Below are positions 49,609-59,792 of a stretch of DNA of 64,000 nucleotides, one piece after another. Positions within the stretch are counted from its first letter, which is position 1; each line of letters begins with the position of its first letter. Both the position numbers and the translations under genes were made by a program. Below the pieces are notes generated by a model that was not told where the DNA came from, ran no database searches, and worked only from the letters and a program-made list of their open reading frames with translations. This DNA is from Paraescarpia echinospica (taxonomy: Eukaryota > Annelida > Polychaeta > Sabellida > Siboglinidae): positions 27,325,805 to 27,389,804 of the forward strand of contig CM034532.1 in NCBI GenBank assembly GCA_020002185.1, given 5' to 3'.

Positions 49609-49810
49609 CTGCAACAATTACCACGACGTGGTCAGTACGCGTATTAATAGAACAACATTGACTACTAAGACGGGAATACGATTACAGCTCTATATCCCCT
49701 GGTCACATGCCCTTAACTTGATGTAGTTGATGTAAACGCTTAGGCCATTTTGATTGTTACAATCTGCTGAATGTACTCATGAACCAATTTATTACACATT
49801 AACAGCGAAA

Positions 49811-49964
49811 CGCTCAGTCCGTAGTCATACAATCATATAGTCGCTTCATATAACCATTTTATACGTATATGTATATATGTATATATATATATATACATAT
49901 ATACATATACGTATAAAATGGTTATATGAAGCGACTATATGATTGTATGACTACGGACTGAGCG
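49811..49964. repeat. Perfect 154-bp palindrome (77-bp arms, no spacer)
   Basis: CGCTCAGTCCGTAGTCATAC at 49811 is the exact reverse complement of the last 20 bases ending at 49964. The match continues base for base to the centre at 49887/49888, which is TA-rich. It lies in the intron between the two DEG/ENaC exons and is followed directly by (TA)n and (CA)n repeats. It could be a recent inverted duplication, a hairpin element or a sequencing or assembly foldback. Confidence 0.95.
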
Positions 49965-50062
49965 TATATATATATATATATATATATATACGCACACACA
50001 CACACAAACACACATACATACACACACACACACGTATACACACACGTACACACAAACACACA

Positions 50063-50161
<99 letters not shown>

Positions 50162-50162
50162 A
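49965..50162. repeat. Compound (TA)n-(CA)n microsatellite
   Basis: About 26 bp of TA repeats, then nearly 170 bp dominated by CA with interruptions (CACATACATACA, CACGTACAC). Open frames of repeated Cys-Val or His-Thr here are artefacts of the repeat. Confidence 0.98.
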
Positions 50163-50317
50163 CTCATCAGTATATCGTAGTTTATGTTGATGGTGTCACA
50201 GGAAAACGGCATCTAAAATGTGGCTACCATGCAACACAACTTCATTAAATAAAATCAGTTCTTTACGTGTATCATAAAATCAGTTGTTTATTTGAATGAT
50301 CTGATTGAACGCGATAC

Positions 50318-50485
50318 CTGAAGGTGTTTTGATTGCAAATGGTGAACGCAGGAAAGACGGTCGGTTCTTGTTGTGACATCGACATCTTCATTCCGACAGG
50401 CCGGCTCATGTAGTATCCCACCAAATCGTGGCACTGCCAGGCGAACAACACGGTGCTGACCAGAACGATGGTGACCCAGAGAAAC
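50318..50485 (-). CDS. DEG/ENaC (amiloride-sensitive sodium channel family) exon: first transmembrane helix
   Basis: This 168-bp exon has clear splice sites (TTGCAG before 50485, CAG|GTATCG after 50318). It encodes a hydrophobic helix, WVTIVLVSTVLFAWQCHDLV, a short segment YYMSRPVGM, then PTVFPAFTICNQNTF and a split Arg codon. FPA-V/F-TICN-x-N-x-F-(R/K) directly after TM1 is the signature of the DEG/ENaC/ASIC family of trimeric sodium channels of the plasma membrane. It joins in phase to the exon at 49608. The cytoplasmic N-terminus, the Cys-rich extracellular domain and TM2 are not in view. Only two exons were found, so the gene could be a fragment. Confidence 0.82.
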
Positions 50486-50625
50486 CTGCAACATTCAAAC
50501 GTGTTGCCAATGTATCAAAAGCACGGTCGTTCCAATCCAGTTTCTCGGAGCCTTTCTTTACGGCGGCAGGAAAGCGAACTTCGCACATCAGTGGCGCCCT
50601 CTGGAACTTGTTGACCACTGTTTAA

Positions 50626-51320
50626 TAATAACAACAACAACAACAACAACTACAACTACAACAACAACAACAACAATAATAATAATGTTGTTGTTCTCCT
50701 CCTGATTTCCTCTCGTCAGGCGTGAGGCTGGACTTTGTTCTGTTTCTCGATTTCAGTTTTCTTTTTCTTCTACTTCTTTTCTCTCAATTATCTTGCACTA
50801 CTTTCTTTGCCAACTGTCTCCATTCCTCACTATATTTTGCTTTCGTTCTCCACTCCTCTCCCAATCCTTCCAAGTCCCTCTTTACACAGTCCTCCCATCT
50901 GAGTCTAGGTCTTCCTCGCCTCCTTTCCCATCCGCTCTCTAGGCATCTGCTTTCTTTGCCAACCGTTCTCCTTCTATTCATTCCACACGCCCAGCCCACT
51001 TTAATTGACTTGATTCTTCTTAAGGCTTTCTTTAACGCCGCCTTCTACCCACAATTCCACAATTTTTCGCTTGTCAGTTCTCTTCACTCCCGCAGTTCTT
51101 CTTACCCAGTTGTTTTCACAGCCCTGTATCCTCTTTTGATGTTTCTCTGTCAGTGCCATCTCTAGGCCATACAGGTATTCCGGGGTAACACATGAACGGA
51201 GCACCTTTCCTTTGAGTTTACGCGATATGCGCCTGTCTCCCATCACACCTTCACATTTCCTCCAAGCGGTTGCCGCTGCTTTTATCCTCCTGCTAATTTC
51301 GGTATCTGACATATATAATA
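50626..51320 (-). mobile_element. LINE ORF2 C-terminal fragment with (CAA/TAA)n tail
   Basis: The minus strand reads LKGKVLRSCVTPEYLYGLEM, then CENNWVRRTAGVKR, and after a shift RRRGRPRLRWEDCVKRDLEG and LGEEWR. It then ends in GCCTGACGAGAGGAAATCAG and an AAC/TAA repeat at 50626-50700. These are C-terminal motifs of a LINE polyprotein. It is 5'-truncated and frameshifted. Confidence 0.8.
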
Positions 51321-51645
51321 TAATAATATATATAATAATAATAACTTTGATACTTATTTCCAAAGTTCAATTATGTCCAATGGTGTTTGTCAATGTGTCT
51401 AAATACATGTAATGATTAGTAGAGGTACTAAAATGTGAGCACTAAAATAAAACGTCTACAAAGTTGCTAAAACACAGCTGTGCTATAATTCAATGCATAT
51501 TACATACATCAAATTGACTCCGATATTGTGAATAATTACTTTAAATAAAATAAATAATAGCAATAAATAAATATACAATAACATATTAATAAATATATAA
51601 TTATTAAGATAGATACTAGTATAATAATATACAACTAAAATAATA
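51321..51645. other. AT-rich spacer, nothing recognised
   Basis: Low-complexity AT-rich DNA without coding motifs. Confidence 0.5.
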
Positions 51646-51649
51646 CACT

Positions 51650-52703
51650 CACTCTCTACACTACGCCGCTCAGCTCTGTAATCCAAAGTCATAACTTGGA
51701 TCATCACCTTTATGCAGATAACACACAGATCTACATTTCCTTGGCCACGCCCGATACAAGTCACTCTTTAAACCGACTCAAAGATTGTCTCCAAGATGTT
51801 TTCTCGTGGATGACCGATAGCAAATTAAAGTTAAATGCAGACAAAACTGAATTCCTCATCATTGGTACTCCAATGCAGCGAGGTAAACTTAATGACTTTT
51901 TTCCAACATGCATCCTGAGTCAAAATATTACACCAGCAGCATCAGTACGGAATCTAGGAGTGACCTTTGATTGCGACTTCAATTTCAGACAACACATATC
52001 CCAAACGTGCCGTTGCTGTTTTTATCATATCCGTGATATTCGCCGACATATGTCGCTTTCTGTTGCTAAGACTATCGCAACAGCTCTTGTTAGCAGCAGA
52101 TTAAATTATTGCAATTTCCTCCTTCATAATATTGCTATCAAGGACATTGCAAAACTACAAAGCGTCCAAAATTGTTTAGCAAGGGTAGTCACACAATCCC
52201 TCGATTCTCCCGCTCAGTGCCACTTCTAAAATCACTGCATTGGCTCCCTGTGCGATATCGCATTATGTTTAAGATCTGCACAATCACCTATCAAGCCCTT
52301 TCATCCAAACAACCTAGTTATTTACACTCAATGCTCACACCAGCTTGACAAGCCAGACAACTTCGGTCGTCTAGTTCGAAGTTGCTATCTGTTCCCAGAG
52401 TTAAGACAAAGGCTGGAACTCGAGCTTTTTCAGTTGCCGCGCCAACTATATGAAATTCGCTTCCCGTTAATGTTAAATCAGCAGAAAATATTGTTACATT
52501 TCGTCGTCACCTCAAAACCTATATTTTCAATATTGCCTATTCTCCCTAACTTCCTAGCACATCCATCCATTTGTTGACGACTTTCACCTATCACACGAGT
52601 ACGAGAATGCTTAATCCTTTGGTTTTGGTGCGCCACTGAGCTCGGATTGTCTGAGGATATTGGCGCGTAAGAAGTTATTTATTATTATTATTATTATTAT
52701 TAT
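51650..52703 (+). mobile_element. L2/CR1-like LINE, 5'-truncated copy 1
   Basis: The reverse-transcriptase palm is present from HNLDHHLYADN (active-site YADD with the last Asp changed to Asn), then WMTDSKLKLNADKTEFLIIG, VRNLGVTFDCDFNFRQHIS and SRLNYCNFLL (51696-52229). The later part is frameshifted. The 3' end has GGTTTTGGTGCGCCACTGAG ... GGCGCGTAAG and a (TTA)n tail to 52703. It is inactive. Confidence 0.88.
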
Positions 52704-52849
52704 GAATTGGTCTGATTAAGTGAAATATGTTGTATGTTATGTAATGACATCAGTACTTCTATCGTGTTTGTTGAAATATTAATTCAGTCGTATCAACATT
52801 TCTACGTTTCTAATTCTTCCTTCACAGACTTGCTGCCTGTTGCAACTGA

Positions 52850-53873
52850 TCAAGACATAACTTAGATCATCATCTTTATGCTGATGATACTCAGATCTAC
52901 ATTTCGTTGGCTACCCCGGATACAAATCGCTCCCTTAACCAACTTAGTGATTGCCTTCAAGATATCTTCCACTGGATGACTGACAGCAAGTTGAAATTAA
53001 ATGCAAATAAAACTGAATTGATCATTATTGGTACTCCAATGCAGCGTTGTAAACTGGATGGTTTTTTTCCTACGCATATTTTGAATTGGTATATCACGCC
53101 AGTAACCTCGGTGCGGAATCTAGGAGTGATCTTTGATAGTAACTTCAATTTCCGACAACACATATCTCAAACATGTCGCTGCTGTTTTTATCATATTCGT
53201 GATCTTCGCCGTATTCGTCGGTATATGTAATTTTCTGTTGCTAAAACTATTGCAACAGCGCTTGTTAGCAGCAGACTTGACTATTGCAATTCCCTCCTTT
53301 ATAATATCGCTAGCAAGGATATCACAAAACTTCAGCGTGTCCAAAATTGTCTAGCAAGAGTAGTTACAAGATCTCCTCGTTTTTCTCGCTCTGTACCACT
53401 TTTGAAGTCTTTGCACTGGCTTCCTGTACGATATCGTATAATATTTAAGATCTGTACCATTACATACCAGGCACTGTCCAATAAGCAACCATCTTATTTG
53501 CATTTATTGCTTACTCCTGTAAGAAAACCTATCCAGCTTCGATCATCTAGTTCTGACCTACTTTTTGTTCCTAGAGTCAACACTAACTTTGGAACTAGGG
53601 CTTTTTCTGTTGCTGCACCAACTCTTTGGAATATGCTTCCTCTTAGTGTTAGATCAGTTGAAAATATTACAAAATTCCGTCGTCATTTAAAAACGTATCT
53701 TTACAACCTTGCTTACCCACCGTAGCTCCCTAGCGCCTTGATCCATCTGTTGACAACTGAAAAACTACTTATGGATTTTGAGATTGACCAACCCTTTTGT
53801 TTTGATGCGCCTCTGAGCTTGGTTTCCAAGGATTTAGGCGCAATAGAAGTTATCTTATTATTATTATTATTAA
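52850..53873 (+). mobile_element. L2/CR1-like LINE, 5'-truncated copy 2
   Basis: Same family as copy 1, from LYADDTQIYISLATPD. One stop lies after RRIRRYM (53228) and a frameshift follows. The C-terminal piece at 53402-53725 is open: LKSLHWLPVRYRIIFKICTI ... APTLWNMLPLSVRS. The (TTA)n tail ends at 53873 and directly abuts the AP-3-delta-like exon at 53875. Confidence 0.9.
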
Positions 53874-53874
53874 G

Positions 53875-54006
53875 TATGTGAACAAGGCGATTGAGAAAGG
53901 GGCAAAGGTCGCTGACGAGGTCGCTACGTTGTTTGCGGGAGAACTAAACCCTGTTGCACCAAAGGCGCAGAAGAAGGTTCCTGTTCCCAAAGGGAAGGTC
54001 AAAGGG
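53875..54006 (+). CDS. AP3D1: AP-3 complex subunit delta-like exon (end of trunk domain)
   Basis: The frame reads YVNKAIEKGAKVADEVATLF, then AGELNPVAPKAQKKVPVPKG. GELNPVAPKAQKKVPVP is a highly conserved block of the AP-3 delta subunit at the end of its helical trunk. That subunit belongs to the adaptor complex that sorts cargo from endosomes to lysosome-related organelles. The acceptor TTAAG ends at 53874, formed at the edge of a LINE tail. The donor is either AAG|GTCAAA (exon end 53997) or GGG|GTAAAA (54006). The conserved next residues (the acidic LDLDAWI block in other animals) are not encoded here or in the following 400 bp. Confidence 0.75.
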
Positions 54007-54277
54007 GTAAAACTTTCCATTGACATTGAGGAGTGTCTGATAGTGTTAGTGACTGGTTGATTTGACACATTGTGCAAAATAACTTTTCAACTAATTTGTA
54101 CTTAAATCATTTTTGTTAGTTACTAATGTCGGTTTTGCTATATTGCTTAGATAAGGTAAAGTTTAGTTGGAAATGACAGGGAATCACAGACATGTAACAC
54201 ACATGTCTCACACGTCTCACACAGAGTGACATACACACGAAACACTACGATGCACACATGCATTCATACATATGCAA

Positions 54278-54382
<105 letters not shown>

Positions 54383-54473
54383 TGACCCTCCTGTCCCCTT
54401 CCCCCTGGTAGACCACTGCGAGATGAGGAGGTGTTGCCTGTCCACACGTACCGTCTCTGCCGTCTCCACTCAG

Positions 54474-54573
54474 CGTGAAGGCCCCACCAGAGTCGGCCGC
54501 CGCCACAGCACCGGAGAAAAAACACAGGAAGGAACGAGAGAAGAAACACAGGAAGGACAAGAAGGAGAGGAAG
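54474..54573 (+). CDS. AP3D1: AP-3 delta-like exon, Lys-rich hinge part 1
   Basis: Acceptor CCACTCAG and donor AAG|GTAGGA bound 100 bp. After one base of a split codon it reads VKAPPESAAATAPEKKHRKE, then REKKHRKDKKERK. The charged KKHRKE-type repeats match the Lys-rich hinge of AP-3 delta between trunk and ear. Its start phase (one base) does not match the end phase of the exon at 53875 (complete codon). At least one exon is therefore missing between them, or a start was misjudged. Confidence 0.55.
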
Positions 54574-54579
54574 GTAGGA

Positions 54580-55018
54580 GGGACAATTCATTTCAGTGTT
54601 TGGGAGAAATATTCATGTTTTTCAAATTTAGCAGCTAGCCAATGTAGTGGGAATCTAAGGGAGGTGGCTTGAACAAATGTAAAATGCTACACATTTTCAT
54701 ACAGTAAACTTTGTTGGTGAGTTATCTATGTATTAACACGCTAACATTGGAGTCTTGTAAGTGTATCTCCTTTGAGACATCAAGGTCTACTCGCATCTTG
54801 CTATGTTCATATGTTGGCTTGAATGGCTTGTTTAGACCATTGGCCTCTGATCCACCAATTGACGATGCATTTTAGAAAACAAAAAGATAGGTTTCTTTAG
54901 AGTTATTTTCTTTCATATCTTTTATATGCGTGACTTTCCGGATATCCTTTTTTATTCAATTGAATGGTGATTCACCAGATGACACCAATGTAAATTAGTG
55001 GTTTGTAGCTGCATCGGT
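54580..55018. other. Intronic DNA, nothing recognised
   Basis: Non-coding sequence between AP-3-delta-like exons. Confidence 0.5.
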
Positions 55019-55915
55019 GCGAGAGAGAGGGAGAGAGGAGGTTAGAGAGAGAGAGAGAGAGAGGGGGGTGAGAGAGGGGGTAGAGAGGGAGAATGAGAGA
55101 AAGAGAGAGTGGGAGAGAGAGAGGGGGGGAGAGATAGGGGGTAGAGAGTGAGAATGACAGAAAGAGAGAGGGAGTGAGAGAGAGAGGGAGGGAGGGAGGG
55201 ACGGAGGGAGGGAGGGAGGGAGAGAGGGAGGGAGGGATTGATGGAAGGAGAACGAGAGAGAGAGAGAGGGAGGGAGATTAAGAGCGGAGTAGGGAGAAAG
55301 GGATTGAGAGAGAGACAAAGAGAGAGGGAGGGAGGGAAGGATGGAAGTGGAGGGAGGGGGAGGTGAGAGAGAGTGAGAGAAAGATAGAGAGGGGGGAGAG
55401 AGGGAGAATGACAGAAAGAGAGAGGGAGGGAGGGAGGGAGAGAGGCAGGGAGGGATGGAGAGAGGGGTGAGAGAGAGGGAGGAAGGGATGAAAGGAGAAC
55501 GAGAGAGAGAGAGGGAGATTGAGACGGGGTAGGGAAAGAGGAATTGAGAGAGAGACAAAGAGAGAGGGAGGGAGGGATGGAAGGGGAGGGAGGGAGAGAG
55601 ACAGAGAGAGAGAGGAGGTGAGAGACAGAGAGAGAGAGAGAGTGAGAGAAAGAGACAGAGAGGGGGGAGAGATAGGGGGTAGAGAGGGAGAATGAGAGAA
55701 AGAGAGAGGGAGGGAGGGATGGAGAGAGGGAGGGAGGAATGGAAGGAGAACGAGAGAGGGAGAGGGAGATTGAGACGGGGTAGGGAGAGAGGGATTGAGA
55801 GAGAGACACAGAGAGAGGGAGGGAGAGAGAAGGAGGGGGGAGTGAGAGAGAGAGGGAGGGAGGGAGGGAGTGAAGGAGGGAGAACAAGAGAGAAAGAAAT
55901 AGAGAGATCACTATA
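55019..55915. repeat. ~900-bp purine tract (GA/GGGA repeats)
   Basis: The plus strand is almost purely A and G, with units such as GAGAGAGGGAGGGAGGG. Imperfect 150-200-bp blocks recur, for example GAGATTGAGACGGGGTAGGG near 55515 and 55765. It lies in the intron before the exon at 55937. The long Ser/Leu/Pro frames on the minus strand are repeat artefacts. Confidence 0.97.
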
Positions 55916-55936
55916 TTCATCTCTGTTGTCTCCCAG

Positions 55937-56083
55937 CATGAGAGGAAGAGCAAGAAGGGTCACCACCACCACTCCAAAAATTACAGTCCCAGTCTCCTCA
56001 TCGCCACGGCCAATGGTACTGACCAGCCAATGACTCTTGATGACATGGCAGTGACCTCTGACATGAATGACGTTGTCGAAAAG
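55937..56083 (+). CDS. AP3D1: AP-3 delta-like exon, hinge part 2
   Basis: 147 bp (49 codons, symmetric phase 0) between TCTCCCAG and AAG|GTAATC. It reads HERKSKKGHHHHSKNYSPSL, then LIATANGTDQPMTLDD and TSDMNDVVEK. A basic, His-rich segment followed by an acidic stretch suits the low-complexity hinge of AP-3 delta. It continues in frame from the exon ending at 54573. The identity rests on position and composition more than on conserved residues. Confidence 0.5.
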
Positions 56084-56199
56084 GTAATCTTGAAAGTACT
56101 ACAAACTACTCGATTTGATTTTTGTTGCTTACTGACATTTGACATTGTTCCAAACTTCCAGTCCCCTTTATGAGCACCCGTGCCTGCTGTTTTTCTCTT

Positions 56200-56405
56200 C
56201 AGTGCTATATTTTGGATTATGCTTTGATGAATTAGATAGACAATTTTTATCAGGTCACGCCTGGTCTTTTTTTTACCATATTCTACACTATTTTCCAATG
56301 TGAGCCTCCCACAAGTCATATAAGTGTGAGAAAATGTTTTAATGAAGTTGTAAGACGTTTAAGCTGAAAGGCCGCTGTATAAATGTTCAGATTATTATTA
56401 ATATT
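56200..56405 (+). mobile_element. Possible LINE 3' tail
   Basis: The end CTGAAAGGCCGCTGTATAAA followed by TGTTCAGATTATTATTAAT resembles the GCGCTATATAAAT-(ATT)n ends of CR1/L2-type LINEs. No coding part is retained. Confidence 0.3.
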
Positions 56406-56409
56406 ATGT

Positions 56410-56790
56410 TCATATTAAAATGTACCAAGCAAAGATGGAAAGAAGTATGTTAAACATCACATATCGGGAGAGAAAAACAAACTTCTGGATAAGACAGAAG
56501 ACAAAGGTCATAGACGAGATAAAACAAATCATAAGACAGAAGTGGACCTGGACAGGGCACAATAGCAGACTACGATATAACCGATGGACAACGCATATCA
56601 CAACCTGGGGACCTTACGAAGGGAAACGATCTAGAGGAAGACCAGCGAAGCGATGGAGAGACGAACTAGACGAGTACTGGAAGGGCACTAACTGGCAGAG
56701 GATAGCGAAATACAGGCAGATTTGGAAACAACATGCTGAGGCCTTCGCCCAACCACGGGACACTCCGGCTGAACAATGATGATGATGATG
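56410..56790 (+). mobile_element. RTE-clade LINE 3' end with (TGA)n tail
   Basis: An open frame of about 119 codons reads KMERSMLNITYRERKTNFWI, then KWTWTGHNSRLRYNRWTTHI, then GKRSRGRPAKRWRDELDEYW and AEAFAQ. It stops at 56777 and is followed by a TGATGATGATGA tail. These are the C-terminal motifs and tail type of RTE-like elements. It is strongly 5'-truncated. Confidence 0.85.
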
Positions 56791-56862
56791 AAGAGATGTT
56801 GTTTTCATAGACGGACGACATGAACTTCTGGCTGTCAGTGTCCACCCAAGATGTCCACTCAG

Positions 56863-56959
56863 CTTTCTCCGCAGCCGGTGAACTCTCACCCCCTGCCCTC
56901 GCGACCCCCACTGCCCCCGCGCTCCCGAGAAACACGTTGGCGTTGACGAAGAAGAAGAG
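56863..56959 (+). other. Candidate AP-3 delta-like exon, frame unresolved
   Basis: Possible acceptors lie at 56862 (CCACTCAG) and 56874 (CTCCGCAG), with a donor GAG|GTCAGT at 56960. One frame reads ELSPPALATPTAPALPRNTL then ALTKKKR, which would suit the hinge. Its end phase, however, does not join the exon at 57471. The phase-compatible frame has a TGA. It is either not an exon or a damaged one. Confidence 0.25.
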
Positions 56960-57021
56960 GTCAGTGGGATTGAGTCGTCTCTATCAGCGTCATTTTAGTT
57001 GTTGTTTTGTTTAACCCTTTA

Positions 57022-57195
57022 GACCCCATGGCAATTAATTGTTTAATTCTTGAGACCCCATGGCATTTAATTGTTTAACCCTTTAGACCCCATGGCAATT
57101 AATTGTTTAACCCTTTAGATCCCATTACATTTAATCGTTTAACCCTTTAGACCCCTTGATATTTCATTGTTTAACCCATTAGACTCCATGACGTT
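57022..57195. repeat. 32-bp tandem repeat, six copies
   Basis: The unit GACCCCATGGCAATTAATTG followed by TTTAACCCTTTA recurs at 57022, 57054, 57086, 57118, 57150 and 57182. The last copies are the most diverged. It is intronic. Confidence 0.95.
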
Positions 57196-57470
57196 TAAAG
57201 AAATATACTTTGATTCCCTATGTCACTCATACACATTCAGCAAATAATGTTTTCAAATGGAGCTAATTCAACATAATAGACTAAGTTTTAAAATGACATG
57301 TAGCATGCAATTATCCACTAGATGACACCACATATATGAGGCGTTAAAATCGATTTCAAGTCAGAATGGCGTTTCCTTAAAAAGGCAAGGCGTTCAAATG
57401 TTAAAAAATACTTTTGACACCTTCACAGGATGGTTATTAACTGCCCATTTACTGCCCTCTTTATTTGCAG

Positions 57471-57608
57471 CCTTCGAGGCGGAAATGAAAGAAGGAGAAA
57501 CAAGAGAAGAAGGAGAAGAGGTCGAAGAAGAAGAGTGACTACATAGAGGCTGAGGGTATCACCATGCCCGCTAAGGAACCCGCAACCCCCGCCACATACA
57601 GACTGCCG
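57471..57608 (+). pseudogene. AP3D1: AP-3 delta-like exon, Lys-rich hinge part 3, with in-frame TGA
   Basis: A strong acceptor (CTCTTTATTTGCAG) and donor CCG|GTCAGT bound 138 bp, symmetric phase 0. The reading that matches the hinge gives KKEKQEKKEKRSKKKSDYIE, then AEGITMPAKEPATPATYRLP. Its sixth codon is TGA (57486-57488), and the other two frames also stop. Either the exon starts at a weaker AG at 57490-57491, which would skip the stop, or the gene or the assembly is damaged here. The ear domain should follow in later exons but is not found before 59.5 kb. Confidence 0.5.
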
Positions 57609-57637
57609 GTCAGTTTCTATAGATAAGTTATTATTTA

Positions 57638-57800
57638 TCTATATTATAAAACAGTTCGTCCTCTGTTTGTTTGTGCCCCCACATCTCCGTCAGTTTTGCA
57701 TGTATCAGGCTGAAATTGTGCAAGTGATCTACCGGGCCAATTGAGATGGTTCGTAGATTTAGACATTTTCTAAATTCGTCCGGGGTGTGGTGAACTTGGG
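57638..57800 (+). mobile_element. Helitron-like 5' end, first copy
   Basis: TCTATATTATAAAACAGTTC starts right after an A and resembles the 5' end at 59516 over about 100 bp (CTCTGTTTG ... CACATCTCC ... TTTTGCATGTA). No matching 3' end (hairpin plus CTAG) was found before 59516, so it is partial or nested. Confidence 0.45.
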
Positions 57801-57959
57801 GGGCATTTAATGTTTTTCTATACCATCATAAAGATAATTAAGGCCATCTACAAATATGTCGGTGGATGTATGCAGACATTTTGAATAGTTTTTAGTCCTT
57901 TGGGTCGAAGGTCCAACAGACTGATGTCATCACTCCGCCGTCTGCCGTGCACCATCACC

Positions 57960-58410
57960 CGCCATATCTCAGAAACCGTTCAACAGCTTTTTCTTTAATT
58001 TTGCATCAACGTATCTTAGGGTACTGCCACTATACACAATAAATCTGTAATTGATTGAATCATTCTAAGGGCCCCCAGAGCCCCCGAAACTGGTAAATTT
58101 CACATTTTGCCTATTTTATTAAAAACTCTTCAGCAACTTTTTCTCTAATTTTGCATATACGTATCTTAGTGTACTGCCAATAAACACAAGAAATCTGTAT
58201 TTGATTTAATCATTCTAAGGCCCCCCCAGAGCCCCTGAAACTGGTAATTTTTTACATTTTGACTATTTTTTCAAAAACTCTTCAGCAACATTTTCTCTAA
58301 TTTTGTATAGACATATCTTAGTGTACTGTCATTAAACACAATAAATCTGTATTTGATTTAATCATTCTAAAGGCACCTGAGGGCCCCCCAAAATGTTATA
58401 TTTTCATACT
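57960..58410. repeat. ~150-bp tandem repeat, about three copies
   Basis: TTTTTCTCTAATTTTGCATA-type segments begin near 57990, 58140 and 58291. Each is followed by CGTATCTTAG, a TGATTTAATCATTCTAAGG segment and CCCCCAGAGCCCC. It probably belongs to the interior of the Helitron-like element starting at 57638. Confidence 0.85.
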
Positions 58411-59515
58411 GTTTGCCTGCTGCTGTAAGCCTCCTTCACTGATCTTTATTTATAACTGGGTAGTAGACTTTGCCCTATCTCTGATCACTGGGACAGCTGA
58501 CTGGAGAGATTATGCTATAACCCTGTTTAGTGGATTTGCCTAAGCTCACTGCCTGCCATTGTCCCAGTCTCAAACAGAATACCTCCATGTGGGCTGCAAC
58601 TATAATGTGTAATGGGAATCCCTACTGCACTGGCAGAACCTTAGACACTTTAAAACAACAATAGACAATGCAATATAAAGAAATGATCTAGGATTAAAAC
58701 AAAATAACTTATGTATAAAATAATATATAAAATAAAATAACTTAGGTATACACGAAGAGGTTAAAGCATATTTAGCCAAAATTATAAGGAATATTGTTCA
58801 TATGTTTTATATACATGTTGCAGCTATTACTTCATTAATTGCTACTATTTTAAGTAAAAATGCATGCTATGTATATGTACCTTGTGAACAAATAATGTTT
58901 TATCATAGTTCGTCTCTTTCTTCATTCCATTCTGGGGGAGGGTGGTAGGCAAAATGAAAACAGAAAATGTGTGCACATTTTCTTAAACAACCTTTAGCTG
59001 TGCTACATGCGAGATTGCAGCTCACGAACTCTCCTGCAAGGTTTCTGCAACCACTGGAAATCGGCCTAAATAGCAGAGTATCGGGATAAAATTCTACAGT
59101 ATTTTTAATAACACATTAACTAATACATACAATTTTTACGAAACGGTGTACTCGAGTAGTTTATTTCCAGGTGTATATTCCCTGGCATGCAGATAGTCTC
59201 CACTAAACATGTCAACATTTTACTTCCATCATAACCCTTAATCATCTGTAACTATGATTCACCAAAAAACATCTTGGCCCATTTTTAAGTTATTGATGTT
59301 TGAAAATCCTCAACGCTTAACATCCATCAGGTCTACGTGTCGTTGGTCATGTCTGCATGCTTACAAGTAGTGCCCTCTTTCCCATTTCATATATTTCCTA
59401 CAGATGGAGCTATGTGTCATTTTGTCATTTAGCATTGAAATTATCACCCGTCAAGTTAGTGCATTATAAAAAGTGAGTGTCAAAAGTTATATTGGATAAC
59501 TAGGAATACGACATA
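58411..59515. other. Non-coding, nothing recognised
   Basis: No exon or repeat family recognised. It could be interior DNA of the upstream Helitron-like element or AP-3-delta-like intron. Confidence 0.4.
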
Positions 59516-59792
59516 TCTATATTATCAAACAGTTTATTCTCTGTTTTTGGTTGTGAACCCACATCTCCATTAGTTTTGCATGTACCGGGCTGAAATTTCA
59601 ACCCATCATCCGTTGTTGCTGGTTACGTCAGTTATACGGGTGAGCGAATGAGATTGAGATTTCTGGTAGAAGGTTGTCCTAACAACTTGACTAATTTAAC
59701 AAGATTTAACAAGATTGCCACCCAGAGAATTAACTCTAGGTGGCAGGTGGACAAGGAAGCCCTTTGGCTTATCGAGAGTCCGACCCTTTTAT

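Noticed and set aside
49922..50248. Frames of repeated Cys-Val or His-Thr at 50 kb and again at 54.2-54.6 kb
   Set aside because: They are translations of (CA)n/(GT)n microsatellites and have no coding support.
50428..50625. Plus-strand frame opposite the DEG/ENaC exon (ending RTSHISGALWNLLTTV)
   Set aside because: It overlaps the confident minus-strand exon. The C-terminal part faintly resembles a LINE tail but is too short to call.
54995..55972. Minus-strand frames of 300 or more codons rich in Ser, Leu and Pro
   Set aside because: They arise because a purine-only strand has no stops in its complement; no domain or codon pattern is present.
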